A stretch of 13,967 nt of DNA from a bacterium HR41. GTDB taxonomy: Bacteria; Actinomycetota; Thermoleophilia; Solirubrobacterales; Thermoleophilaceae. The stretch spans positions 1 through 13,967 of the forward strand of contig BEIR01000013.1 in NCBI GenBank assembly GCA_002898855.1. The letters run 5' to 3'. Positions 7,140 to 13,967 of the stretch are shown here, in pieces. The notes beneath the pieces were generated by a model. It did not search any database and was not told the origin of the DNA. It saw only the letters and a list, made by a program, of their open reading frames with translations. A program made the position numbers and the translations under genes. Every line of letters begins with the position of its first letter. Positions within the stretch are counted from its first letter, which is position 1.

Positions 7140-8812
7140 ACCTCGACGACCACGGGCAACACCAGCGGCCGGCGGCGCAGTCGTTCGTACACGAAAGCGG
7201 CGACGTCGTCGTGCAGGTGGCTGCGCAGCAGGTCCGGCTCGAGCACCTGGTCGCGAGCGGCGCGCGCGAGCGAGCGCTCGATCTCCTCGCGCAGCTCGCT
7301 TACGAACGCGTCCTGCTCGCTCGTCAGGAAGGGCACGCCGCGGAACAACACCTCTGGTGGCGCGACCGAGCGACCGTCCTGGCTCGAGATCGTCGCGACG
7401 ACAATGAAGACGCCGTCGGCCGAGAGCATCCGCCGGTCGCGAAGCGCGACGTCCTCGATGTCGCCCACCTCCATGCCGTCGACGAAGATCACGCCTGCCG
7501 CGACCGGCTCGCCCAGCCGCGCGCCGTGCGCGTCGATCTCGAGCGGGCGGCCGTTCTCGGTAATGAAGATGCGCTCGGGCGCGATCCCCACCGATTCCGC
7601 GAGCTTCGCGTGCAAACGCAGGCGCCGGTAGTCGCCGTGCACCGGCATCACGTAGCGCGGATTGGTGAGGCGGATCATCAACTTGAGGTCCTCGGCGTGT
7701 CCGTGGCCGGACGCGTGCACCGGGATGTCGCGCGGGGTTACGACGTCGGCGCCGATCCGGTAGATGCGATCGATCGTTTCATTGACAGCGCGTTCGTTGC
7801 CGGGGATCGGCGTCGCTGAGAAAACGACGGTGTCGCCTGCGCGCAGGCGCACGTGGGGGTGCTCGCCGTGGGCCATCCGGCGAAGCGCCGACAGCGGCTC
7901 GCCCTGGGAGCCGGTCGACAGGACAGCGAGCTTGCGGGGCGGAAAATCTTCGACTTCGTGCGGAGGCACGAGCCGCCCGTCGTCAGTCTCGAGATAGCCC
8001 AGCGAGCGAGCGACGTTGAACGCTTTGCGCATCGAACGCCCGACGATCGCCACGCGGCGGTCGGTGGCGCGCGCTGCGTCGAGCACCTGCTGGATGCGGT
8101 GGATGTTCGAGGCGAAGGAGGTCACGACTACGCGCCCCTCGCACTCGGCGAACACGCGCTCGAGGTTGGGACCGACGCTGGCCTCCGACGGGGACAGGCC
8201 GGGACGGTCGGCGTTGGTCGAGTCGCCACACAGCAAGAGCAGCCCCTTCTGGCCGATCTCGGCGAGGCGGCGCATGTCGGGCGGTTGACCGTCAATCGGC
8301 GTCTGGTCGAACTTGTAGTCGCCTGTCACAAGCACCGCCCCGAGCGGCGTCTCGATCAGCACGGCGAAGCTGTCGGGGATCGAGTGCGCCATGCGGATCA
8401 GCTCGACGGTCATCGGTCCCGCCACTACGGGTTCGCCCGGCAGCAGGTCGCGGACGGCTGCGAGCGCCGGCTTCAGGCGGTGCTCGTCTAGCCGTGAACG
8501 CACCAGCGCTGCCGTGAGCCGCCCGGCGTAGATCGGCGGCACCTCGTCTACCGCGAGCTCGCGCAACACGAACGGCAACGCGCCGACGTGATCCTCGTGG
8601 GCGTGGGTAAGGACGAACGCCTCGATCCGGCTGCGGTTCTCGCGCAAGTAGCCGAAGTCCGGCAGAACGAGGTCGATCCCGAGCTGGTCCGGGGTAGGGA
8701 ACATCAGGCCAGCGTCGACGACGACGATGCGCCCGTCGTACTCGACGACGGTCATGTTTTTGCCGATCTCGCCGAGCCCGCCGAGCGGCAGGACGCGCAG
8801 CCGACCGCTCAC
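7136..8812 (-). CDS. rnj: Ribonuclease J
   Basis: The protein is 558 aa, typical for RNase J, a metallo-beta-lactamase/beta-CASP endonuclease and 5'-3' exonuclease that matures rRNA and degrades mRNA. Zinc-site residues are visible: HAHEDH at 70-75, His143 (MAHSIPDSFA), Asp165 in TGDYKFD and His392 in PVHGDYRRL. The beta-CASP part contains VTSFASNIHRIQQV, STGSQGEPLSAL and PVHASGHGHAEDL. The C-terminal domain runs to VVVEV. The start is GTG at 8812, only 4 nt after the dapA stop, and no SD is visible, so it is probably translated by re-initiation on a dapA-rnj transcript. PNPase is encoded at the other end of the block, so both main arms of RNA decay sit in one neighbourhood. The 3' end overlaps the kinase gene by 4 nt, leaving no intergenic terminator. 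The family is certain; the J1/J2 distinction does not apply with one copy seen. Confidence 0.97.
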   Translation of the reverse strand: MSGRLRVLPLGGLGEIGKNMTVVEYDGRIVVVDAGLMFPTPDQLGIDLVLPDFGYLRENRSRIEAFVLTHAHEDHVGALPFVLRELAVDEVPPIYAGRLTAALVRSRLDEHRLKPALAAVRDLLPGEPVVAGPMTVELIRMAHSIPDSFAVLIETPLGAVLVTGDYKFDQTPIDGQPPDMRRLAEIGQKGLLLLCGDSTNADRPGLSPSEASVGPNLERVFAECEGRVVVTSFASNIHRIQQVLDAARATDRRVAIVGRSMRKAFNVARSLGYLETDDGRLVPPHEVEDFPPRKLAVLSTGSQGEPLSALRRMAHGEHPHVRLRAGDTVVFSATPIPGNERAVNETIDRIYRIGADVVTPRDIPVHASGHGHAEDLKLMIRLTNPRYVMPVHGDYRRLRLHAKLAESVGIAPERIFITENGRPLEIDAHGARLGEPVAAGVIFVDGMEVGDIEDVALRDRRMLSADGVFIVVATISSQDGRSVAPPEVLFRGVPFLTSEQDAFVSELREEIERSLARAARDQVLEPDLLRSHLHDDVAAFVYERLRRRPLVLPVVVEV

Positions 8813-8816
8813 CGCG

Positions 8817-9671
8817 TCAAACGGTCGCGAGCAGGCCGTGGCGTTCGAGCGCCTGCCTCACCACCGCCCGCTCCTCGGCACTGGCCTCGACCAGCGGCAA
8901 GCGCAGACCGCCCACCTCGTGGCCGAGCATGTTCAAGGCGGCCTTGATCGGGATCGGGCTCGTGGTGACGAAGAGAGCGGCGAAGAGGTCGCGCAGCGAC
9001 TCGTGGATCTGCTGGCGCTGCTCGGGCTCATCGATCATCCGGCGCATCTCGCGGCCGACGAGGTGCGAAGCGACGGTGATGCCACCGGTGCCGCCGATGT
9101 CGAGCACTCGCGCCAGCATGTCGTCGTTGCCGGCCAAGAGCTCGAGCCCCTCGATCGGCTCGAGATCCTCGTAGCGCGCCTGTTTGACAGCGACCACGTT
9201 CTCGATCTCGGCGAGCTCGCGCAACAGGTCGTTGGGCATGTCGACCGCACAGCGCGACGGGATGTTGTAGAGGATGATCGGCAGGTCGGTGGCCGCCGCC
9301 ACCGCACGGAAGTGGGCGACCAAGCCCCGCCGATTCGGCTTGTTGTAGTAGGGCGCGACGACGAGCGCCGCGTCGACGCCAGCTTCGGCGGCTCGCTCCG
9401 TCAGCTCGATCGTGTGCCGCGTGTCGTTGCTGCCGGTACCGGCGATGATCCGTCCGCGGTCGCCGCACTCCTCGACGCCGAGTCGCCACAGCGCCGCCTT
9501 CTCGTCGTCGGTGAGGGTCGGCGCCTCGCCGGTCGTGCCCGTCAGCACGATGCCGTCGGAACCGGTGTCGAAGAGGTGGTGCATCAGGTGCACCGCACGC
9601 TCTTCGGCGACGGCACCGCGCTCGTCGAAAGGCGTAACCATCGCCGTCAAGATCCCGCCGAAGGACGCCAT
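8817..9671 (-). CDS. dapA: 4-hydroxy-tetrahydrodipicolinate synthase (DapA)
   Basis: The protein is 284 aa, a TIM-barrel class I aldolase of normal length. It condenses pyruvate with aspartate semialdehyde, the first committed step to diaminopimelate and lysine. The active-site residues align with E. coli DapA at a constant offset of +2: Thr46-Thr47 in GTTGE, Tyr109 in PYYNKP, Tyr135 and Arg140 in LYNIPSR, and Schiff-base Lys163 in AVKQA. The residues after the lysine (QARYED) differ from the more usual E-A-x-G-D pattern. The Arg140 carboxylate-binding position supports DapA over other family members such as N-acetylneuraminate lyase. The ATG at 9671 has no SD; an extended -10 element (TGC-GATAAT) ends 8 nt upstream, suggesting a leaderless mRNA. 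rnj follows after 4 nt. dapB lies 0.5 kb away, separated by an inverted gene. Confidence 0.95.
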   Translation of the reverse strand: MASFGGILTAMVTPFDERGAVAEERAVHLMHHLFDTGSDGIVLTGTTGEAPTLTDDEKAALWRLGVEECGDRGRIIAGTGSNDTRHTIELTERAAEAGVDAALVVAPYYNKPNRRGLVAHFRAVAAATDLPIILYNIPSRCAVDMPNDLLRELAEIENVVAVKQARYEDLEPIEGLELLAGNDDMLARVLDIGGTGGITVASHLVGREMRRMIDEPEQRQQIHESLRDLFAALFVTTSPIPIKAALNMLGHEVGGLRLPLVEASAEERAVVRQALERHGLLATV

Positions 9672-9679
9672 CGACGGGG

Positions 9680-9688
9680 ATTATCGCA
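9680..9688 (-). promoter_or_regulatory. Candidate extended -10 promoter for dapA-rnj (leaderless)
   Basis: Reading the minus strand, TGC at 9688-9686 is followed by GATAAT at 9685-9680, five of six matches to TATAAT with an extended -10 TGn. Transcription would begin about 7 nt later, within 1-2 nt of the dapA ATG at 9671. No -35 is recognisable, which is usual for extended -10 promoters, and no SD precedes dapA, which agrees with a leaderless message. Leaderless mRNAs are common in actinobacteria. AT-rich hexamers are rare in this DNA, which adds some weight. Confidence 0.5.
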
Positions 9689-9740
9689 CCGCCGGCGCAC
9701 CGGCGCCGAGTCGCTGGGAAACGCCGCGGCGAATGCCACA

Positions 9741-10205
9741 ATGAGCACGATGGGTAGTGAGGCGAGAGCGACGAGCGACCTCGCGCGCCGGCTCGGGATC
9801 GAGGAGAACGAGCGCGTCGAGGTCGCCGGCGACGTGGGCAGCGATTTGCGCCGCGCGCTGCGCGAGGCGCTCGGGCGCGGGTTCGTGCGCTCCGGCGAGC
9901 TCGACGCGGCCGTAGTCGCCGTCGAGGACGCCAACGAGGCCGCGCAGGCGCTCGTGCGTTACCGCCCGCGCCTGCGCCCCACGGGACGGATCTGGCTGGT
10001 CACGCCGAAGCGCGGCGGCCGCTGGCAGCTCGAGCAGCTACGCGTGCTTCCGGTGGCGCGCAAACTCGGTTTGATCGACAACAAGACGTGCGCACTCGAT
10101 GCCGAGCGGTCGGCGATCCGCTTCGTGATCCCACGTGCACTGCGCGGCCGCCAGACCGACGGCGGGGATCAATCGAAGAGCAGACGCTCGAGTCCGACGA
10201 CGTAG
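9741..10205 (+). CDS. DUF3052-like protein
   Basis: The protein is 154 aa with no predicted membrane segment or signal peptide. I recognise the DUF3052 pattern: an N-terminal LARRLGIEENERVEV segment, a middle in which a predicted beta strand (DAAVVAVED) is followed by a helix and GRIWLVTPKRGG, and a C-terminal GLIDNKTCALD plus SAIRFVIPRALRG. The function of the family is unknown; its alternating alpha/beta pattern is reminiscent of a small Rossmann-like fold, which is inference. The last 20 or so residues are polar and fall outside the conserved part. ATG 9741 is chosen as start; ATG 9750 is also possible, and neither has a clear SD. The frame is open far upstream only because it runs antisense to dapA. 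The gene diverges from dapA across 69 bp and its 3' end overlaps dapB by 37 bp. Confidence 0.78.
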   Translation: MSTMGSEARATSDLARRLGIEENERVEVAGDVGSDLRRALREALGRGFVRSGELDAAVVAVEDANEAAQALVRYRPRLRPTGRIWLVTPKRGGRWQLEQLRVLPVARKLGLIDNKTCALDAERSAIRFVIPRALRGRQTDGGDQSKSRRSSPTT

Positions 10206-10831
10206 CGCTCCGGAAGCGAGCGCACTCGCCGGATGGCGAGCAGAACGCCGGGCATGAACGCTTCCCGTGAAGTCGTGTCGTGGCGGATCGTGAGCGTCTC
10301 GCCGAGCCCACCGAAGATCACCTCCTGGTGGGCGACCAGTCCGGGCAGTCGCACCGAGTGGATCGGCTCGTGAACGTTGGCACCGGCCGAACGCAAGAGC
10401 TCGGCGGTGCGTTTCGCCGTGCCCGAGGGCGCGTCGAGCTTGCGGTCGTGGTGAAGCTCGACGATCTCGCACTCGCGCATGTGGGGCGCCGCACGGCGGG
10501 CGAACTCCATCATCAGCACGGCGCCGATGGCGAAGTTGGGTGCTACGAAGAGGTTCGCCCGGCCGCTGCCGGCAAGCTGAGCGAAGTCGGCGCCAGTGGT
10601 TCCCATCACGACGTGGACGCCACGCTCGAGCGCAGTGCGCGCGTTGCCGACCGCAGCGTCGGGAGTGGTGAAGTCGACCATCACCTCGGCGTCGGCAATG
10701 GCTTCCTCGACGCTGGTCCCGAGCCGCGGATCGGCACGACCAACGAGCTCCATATCATCCGCCTCCGCCACCGCCCGGCAGACGGTCTCCCCCATCCGGC
10801 CGGCGGCGCCGCTGACCGCGACCTTGATCAC
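10169..10831 (-). CDS. dapB: 4-hydroxy-tetrahydrodipicolinate reductase (DapB)
   Basis: The protein is 220 aa, shorter than the 273 aa E. coli enzyme but close to compact versions found in thermophiles. It reduces the DapA product with NAD(P)H in diaminopimelate/lysine synthesis. Residues 1-14 hold the nucleotide-binding loop (VSGAAGRMG), 71-80 is GVHVVMGTTG, and 97-110 contains APNFAIGAVLMMEF. The substrate-binding signature is His127-His128 and Lys131 followed by DAPSGTA. The GTG start at 10831 overlaps the M16 peptidase stop as GTGA; it places the Rossmann strand directly at the N-terminus, whereas an upstream extension in the same frame to 10954 is arginine/glycine-rich and lies inside the peptidase gene. 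The last 12 codons overlap the end of the opposite-strand DUF3052-like gene. It is probably co-transcribed with pnp and the peptidase. Confidence 0.94.
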   Translation of the reverse strand: MIKVAVSGAAGRMGETVCRAVAEADDMELVGRADPRLGTSVEEAIADAEVMVDFTTPDAAVGNARTALERGVHVVMGTTGADFAQLAGSGRANLFVAPNFAIGAVLMMEFARRAAPHMRECEIVELHHDRKLDAPSGTAKRTAELLRSAGANVHEPIHSVRLPGLVAHQEVIFGGLGETLTIRHDTTSREAFMPGVLLAIRRVRSLPERYVVGLERLLFD

Positions 10832-12159
10832 CCCGTCGCCTCCGCGGCTTGCGCTGCCGCCTCGGCGAGCGCTGGGGCAAGGGCCTCGAGCCCGCGCCGC
10901 CACACCTCCTCGTCGCGACCGATCGCTGCCGCCACCAAACGGTCGGGCTGCCACAGCTCGCCGGCCAGCGCGACGACGTCGTCGGCGGTGACCGCGTCGT
11001 AGCGCTCGAGAACCTCGTCGAGCGACAAAAGCGGCACGCCGGTGAGCAGCGAACCGCCGAGTCGGTTCATGCGCGCGAGCGTCGACTCCATCGCCAGCAC
11101 CGTGCGTCCCTTGGCGTTCTCGCGCGCGCGCTCGAGCTCGTCGTCGGTGATGCCTTCCTCGACGAGGCGGCGCAGCTCGCGGCCGATCACTTCGAGCGAC
11201 TCGGTCACCCGGTCGGGCCGCGTGCCGACGTAGATCGCTACCTGCCCGCAGTCCACGAACTGAGAGGCGTACGAGTACACCGAGTAGGCAAGCCCGCGCT
11301 TCTCGCGCACCTCCTGGAAAAGGCGGGAAGAGGAGCTGCCCCCAAGGATCGTGTCGAGAACGCGCAGCGCGAAGCGCCGTTCGTCGCCGCGCGCGAGCCC
11401 GGGAGCCCCGACACAGACGTGGAACTGCTCGGTGTCCTTGCGCTGGAACCGCACGCTGGCGCCGTAATGGGCCGGCGCATCGGCGGGCAGCTCGGTCGGG
11501 CCCGGTTCGGCGGGCTGGTCGGCGAACGCCTGCTCGACAAGCTCGCAGAGCCGCCCGTGGTCGACCGAGCCGGCGGCGGCCACGACGACGTTGCGCGGCC
11601 GGTAGCGCTCGTTGTGGTAGCGGCCGACGACCGCAACCGGCACGTTCGCGATCACCTCGGCGCGCCCGAGGATCGGTCGGCCGAGCGGGTGATCGGCGAA
11701 CAGCGCCCGGGCAAGCAGGTCGTGGACACGATCCTGCGGCTCGTCCTCGTACATCGCGATCTCTTCGAGGATCACCTGGCGCTCGGAGTCGACCTCGGCG
11801 TAGACCGGGCGCAGCACCATGTCCTGAAGGACGTCGAAAGCGCGCTCCAGGTGACGGTCGAGGAAACGCGCGTACACCGACGTCGTTTCCTTGCCGGTGC
11901 CGGCGTTCGCCTCGGCGCCGAGGGCGTCGAACAGCTCGTCGATCTCGCGCGAGCTGTAGCGCGCCGAGCCTTTGAACAACAGGTGCTCAAGAAAGTGCGA
12001 GACGCCGGCCAGCTCCTCGCTTTCGTCGCGCGAGCCGCAGCGGATCCAGAAGCCGAGCGCTATCGAGCGCACCCCGTCGACGCGCTCGCTCGCGACGCGC
12101 ACGCCACAGGGGAGCGTGGTGACCTGCGCGTCGCCGGCAGCGGCTGTCGGCGGCGACAC
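10828..12159 (-). CDS. M16-family zinc metallopeptidase (insulinase/MPP-like)
   Basis: From GTG 12159 the protein is 443 aa, normal for a bacterial two-domain M16B peptidase. The inverted zinc motif HFLEH lies at 55-59, with the third ligand a glutamate in VILEEIAMYEDEPQD near 132-133. The C-terminal M16 domain carries SSRLFQEVREKRGLAYSVYS, with the Arg/Tyr pair typical of the inactive half. Homologues beside pnp (for example mycobacterial PepR) are predicted to be processing peptidases; the substrate is unknown. No signal peptide is seen. Start choice: GTG 12159 has AGGA 8 nt upstream. GTG 12165 is too close to that site, and GTG 12225 would add an Ala/Thr-rich lead overlapping pnp by 56 nt. 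The gene follows pnp within about 10 nt and couples to dapB through GTGA. Confidence 0.93.
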   Translation of the reverse strand: MSPPTAAAGDAQVTTLPCGVRVASERVDGVRSIALGFWIRCGSRDESEELAGVSHFLEHLLFKGSARYSSREIDELFDALGAEANAGTGKETTSVYARFLDRHLERAFDVLQDMVLRPVYAEVDSERQVILEEIAMYEDEPQDRVHDLLARALFADHPLGRPILGRAEVIANVPVAVVGRYHNERYRPRNVVVAAAGSVDHGRLCELVEQAFADQPAEPGPTELPADAPAHYGASVRFQRKDTEQFHVCVGAPGLARGDERRFALRVLDTILGGSSSSRLFQEVREKRGLAYSVYSYASQFVDCGQVAIYVGTRPDRVTESLEVIGRELRRLVEEGITDDELERARENAKGRTVLAMESTLARMNRLGGSLLTGVPLLSLDEVLERYDAVTADDVVALAGELWQPDRLVAAAIGRDEEVWRRGLEALAPALAEAAAQAAEATG

Positions 12160-12167
12160 CGCCACCG

Positions 12168-12171
12168 TCCT
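12168..12171 (-). promoter_or_regulatory. Shine-Dalgarno site for the M16 peptidase
   Basis: AGGA, overlapping the pnp TAG stop on the minus strand, lies 8 nt upstream of GTG 12159. This favours that GTG over the one at 12165 (only 2 nt away) and over the upstream GTG at 12225. Confidence 0.45.
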
Positions 12172-13967
12172 AGTGGCGGCCGCCGCGCCGGCGTCCGTTG
12201 CCGCCGCGGTCAGGGCGCTCGCCACGCCCGCCGCGATCGCTGCGCTCGGACCCCTCGCGGGACGAGCGGTCGCCGGTGCCGATCCGCGCCAGCTCCTCCG
12301 GGGTCTTGCCTTGGATCTCGGGATCGTCGGCGAGTCGCAGACCGATCCGTCCGCGCTCGCGGTCGACCTCGACGACCTTCACGCGCAGCTCGTCGCCACG
12401 CTTCAGCACCTCTTCGACCGTGCGCGGGCGACGCCCCGGCGCGATGTTCGAGATGTGCAGCAGCCCGTCGGTGCCTTTCGACAGCTCGACGAACGCGCCG
12501 AAAGTGGTCGTCTTGACGACACGGCCGACGTACTCGTCGCCGACCTCGACCTCCTTGGTCAGCATACGGATGCGTTGCACGAGCTGCTCGCCGAGCTCGC
12601 CGTCGCGGGCATAGATCCGCACCGTGCCGTCCTCGTCGACATCGATCTCGGCGTCGTACTCCTCTTGCAGGGCGCGGATCGTCTCGCCGCCCTTGCCGAT
12701 CAACGCGCCGATCTTCTCGGGGTCGATCTTGACCTGGGTGATGCGCGGCGCGTGCGGCGAGAGCGTCGACCGCGGCTCGGCGATCACCGCGCGCATCTTC
12801 TCGAGGATCTCGAGCCGCGCCTTGCGTGCCTGGGCGAGCGCGTCACGCAAAATGTCGAAGGTAACGCCCGAGATCTTGATGTCCATCTGGAGCGCGGTGA
12901 CGCCCCGTTCGGTGCCGGCGACCTTGAAGTCCATGTCGCCGAGGTGGTCTTCGACACCGGCGATGTCGGTGAGGATGATGTAGTCGTCACCCTCCTTGAT
13001 CAGGCCCATCGCGATGCCAGCGACCGGGCGCTTGATCTTCACGCCGGCGTCCATCAACGCGAGCGTCGAGCCGCATACCGACGCCATCGACGAGGAGCCG
13101 TTCGACTCGAGGATGTCCGATACGACGCGGATCGTGTACGGAAACTCGTCCTCGGACGGGATCACCGGCACTAGCGCCCGCTCGGCGAGCGCTCCGTGAC
13201 CGATGTCGCGCCGCTTCGGGCCTCGCATCGGGCCCGTTTCGCCGACGCAGAACGGCGGGAAGTTGTAGTGGTGGAGGTAGCGCTTGTACTCGATCAAGCC
13301 GAGATCGTCGAGCTTCTTCTCGTCACGAGTGGTGCCGAGAGTCGCGACCGAGAACGCCTGCGTCTGACCGCGCGTGAACAGCGCCGAACCGTGCGTGCGC
13401 GGCGCGACGCCGACCTCGATCGAGATCGGCCGGATCTCGTCGGCGGCGCGCCCGTCGGGGCGCTTCTTGGCCACCGCGATGCGCGTACGGATGATGTCTT
13501 TCTCGAGCTTGTCGAACGCCAGCTGTACTGCTTTGCGGCGCTCGAGAGCAGCGGCTGGATCGAGACCGGCGAGCGCCTCCTCGCCCGCGAACTCGGCAAG
13601 CACGCGCTCCTCAACTTGTTTCGTCGCTTCCTGGCGGGCGAGCTTGTCCTCGACTTGGGTCGCGGCGTCGAGATCGTCGCCGAAGCGCTCGCGGATCTGC
13701 TCGTAGAGCGCGCGGTCGACCTCGGGAGCGCGCACCTCGATCTTCGGCTTGCCTGCCCTCTCGCGCAGCTCCCACTGCGCCCGGCAGATGCGCTTGATCT
13801 CGCCGTGGGCGATGTCGAGAGCGTCGAGGATCACCGCCTCGGGCACCTCGTCGGCGCCGGCCTCGACCATCAGGATCGCCTCTTCGGTGCCGGCGACGAC
13901 CAGGTCGAGCGGGCTCTCCAAAAGCCAGTCCTCGTCGGGATTGATGAGGAAGTTGCCCTCGTGGTCA
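12170..13967 (-). CDS. pnp: Polyribonucleotide nucleotidyltransferase (PNPase), 5' end outside window
   Basis: 598 codons plus the stop are visible, and the frame is open through the right edge. Comparison with E. coli PNPase suggests that about 150-180 N-terminal residues are missing. Numbering from the first visible codon, the end of the first RNase PH domain (LDLVVAGTEEA near 20-30) is followed by the helical linker. The second RNase PH domain then begins near RPDGRAADEIRPI (169-181), with FTRGQTQ, SNGSSSMASVCG and the catalytic EDHLGDMDFK (D340, D346, K348, equivalent to E. coli D486, D492, K494). A KH domain (GKGG at 424-427) and an S1 domain (about 473-547) follow. The C-terminus (about 562-598) is an Arg/Gly-rich tail. 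The enzyme degrades RNA 3'-5' by phosphorolysis and can add tails. It heads the visible minus-strand series, with the peptidase following about 10 nt after its stop. Confidence 0.97.
   Translation of the reverse strand, partial: DHEGNFLINPDEDWLLESPLDLVVAGTEEAILMVEAGADEVPEAVILDALDIAHGEIKRICRAQWELRERAGKPKIEVRAPEVDRALYEQIRERFGDDLDAATQVEDKLARQEATKQVEERVLAEFAGEEALAGLDPAAALERRKAVQLAFDKLEKDIIRTRIAVAKKRPDGRAADEIRPISIEVGVAPRTHGSALFTRGQTQAFSVATLGTTRDEKKLDDLGLIEYKRYLHHYNFPPFCVGETGPMRGPKRRDIGHGALAERALVPVIPSEDEFPYTIRVVSDILESNGSSSMASVCGSTLALMDAGVKIKRPVAGIAMGLIKEGDDYIILTDIAGVEDHLGDMDFKVAGTERGVTALQMDIKISGVTFDILRDALAQARKARLEILEKMRAVIAEPRSTLSPHAPRITQVKIDPEKIGALIGKGGETIRALQEEYDAEIDVDEDGTVRIYARDGELGEQLVQRIRMLTKEVEVGDEYVGRVVKTTTFGAFVELSKGTDGLLHISNIAPGRRPRTVEEVLKRGDELRVKVVEVDRERGRIGLRLADDPEIQGKTPEELARIGTGDRSSREGSERSDRGGRGERPDRGGNGRRRGGRH

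Noticed and set aside
9693..9708. Inverted repeat CGGCGC-ACCG-GCGCCG between dapA and the DUF3052-like gene
   Set aside because: A 6-bp GC stem is expected by chance at this composition, and there is no U-tract. It could be an operator but nothing supports that.
8727..9740. Upstream extension of the DUF3052-like frame by 338 codons
   Set aside because: It runs antisense through rnj and dapA and contains no DUF3052 similarity; family similarity begins just after ATG 9741.
10849..12516. A 555-codon open frame on the plus strand opposite the M16 peptidase and pnp
   Set aside because: It is antisense to genes with full family motifs, has no recognisable domain, and spans two real genes. Long antisense frames are expected at this GC content.
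1..13967. CRISPR array, insertion sequence, prophage, tRNA or rRNA
   Set aside because: I saw no regularly spaced repeats, transposase or integrase motifs, or RNA gene signatures. Coding sequence covers nearly all of the window.

Overview
This window is a block of bacterial housekeeping genes from a very GC-rich genome. GTG starts are frequent, stop and start codons often overlap as GTGA, and Shine-Dalgarno sequences are weak. The presence of RNase J, an actinobacterial-style FtsK, a DUF3052-like gene, and the order pnp - M16 peptidase - dapB - dapA - rnj - ftsK - RodZ family - cinA point to Actinomycetota. A deep lineage such as Thermoleophilia is plausible, but this is inferred from gene content and composition and was not tested by a search.

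Most genes are on the minus strand and read from right to left. At the right edge, pnp (5' end outside the window) is followed by an M16 zinc peptidase and then dapB. After an interruption come dapA and rnj. After a second interruption come ftsK, a RodZ-family gene and cinA, which ends 14 bases from the left edge. Spacing is tight: GTGA overlaps join M16/dapB and rodZ/cinA, about 10 nt separate pnp from M16, and 4 nt separate dapA from rnj.

Two plus-strand islands break this series. Island 1 (4927-7139) is an OmpR-type response regulator and its membrane histidine kinase, joined by a GTGA overlap. Island 2 (9741-10205) is a single DUF3052-like gene. Both have the same layout: they start divergently from a minus-strand gene across a short gap and end by overlapping the 3' end of the next minus-strand gene. 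The kinase and rnj share a CTAG that holds both stop codons. DUF3052 and dapB overlap by 37 bp. Neither junction has room for an intergenic terminator.

Functionally the block combines RNA turnover (PNPase, RNase J), lysine/diaminopimelate synthesis (DapA, DapB), chromosome translocation at division (FtsK), cell shape (RodZ family), NAD-related salvage or competence (CinA), proteolysis (M16) and one two-component sensor of unknown signal. I found no RNA gene, mobile element, CRISPR array or clear rho-independent terminator, and no protein family that looks entirely new. The most interesting feature is the transcriptional layout of the two inverted islands, which resembles an excludon or noncontiguous operon. 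Every gap between genes is shorter than 110 bp.
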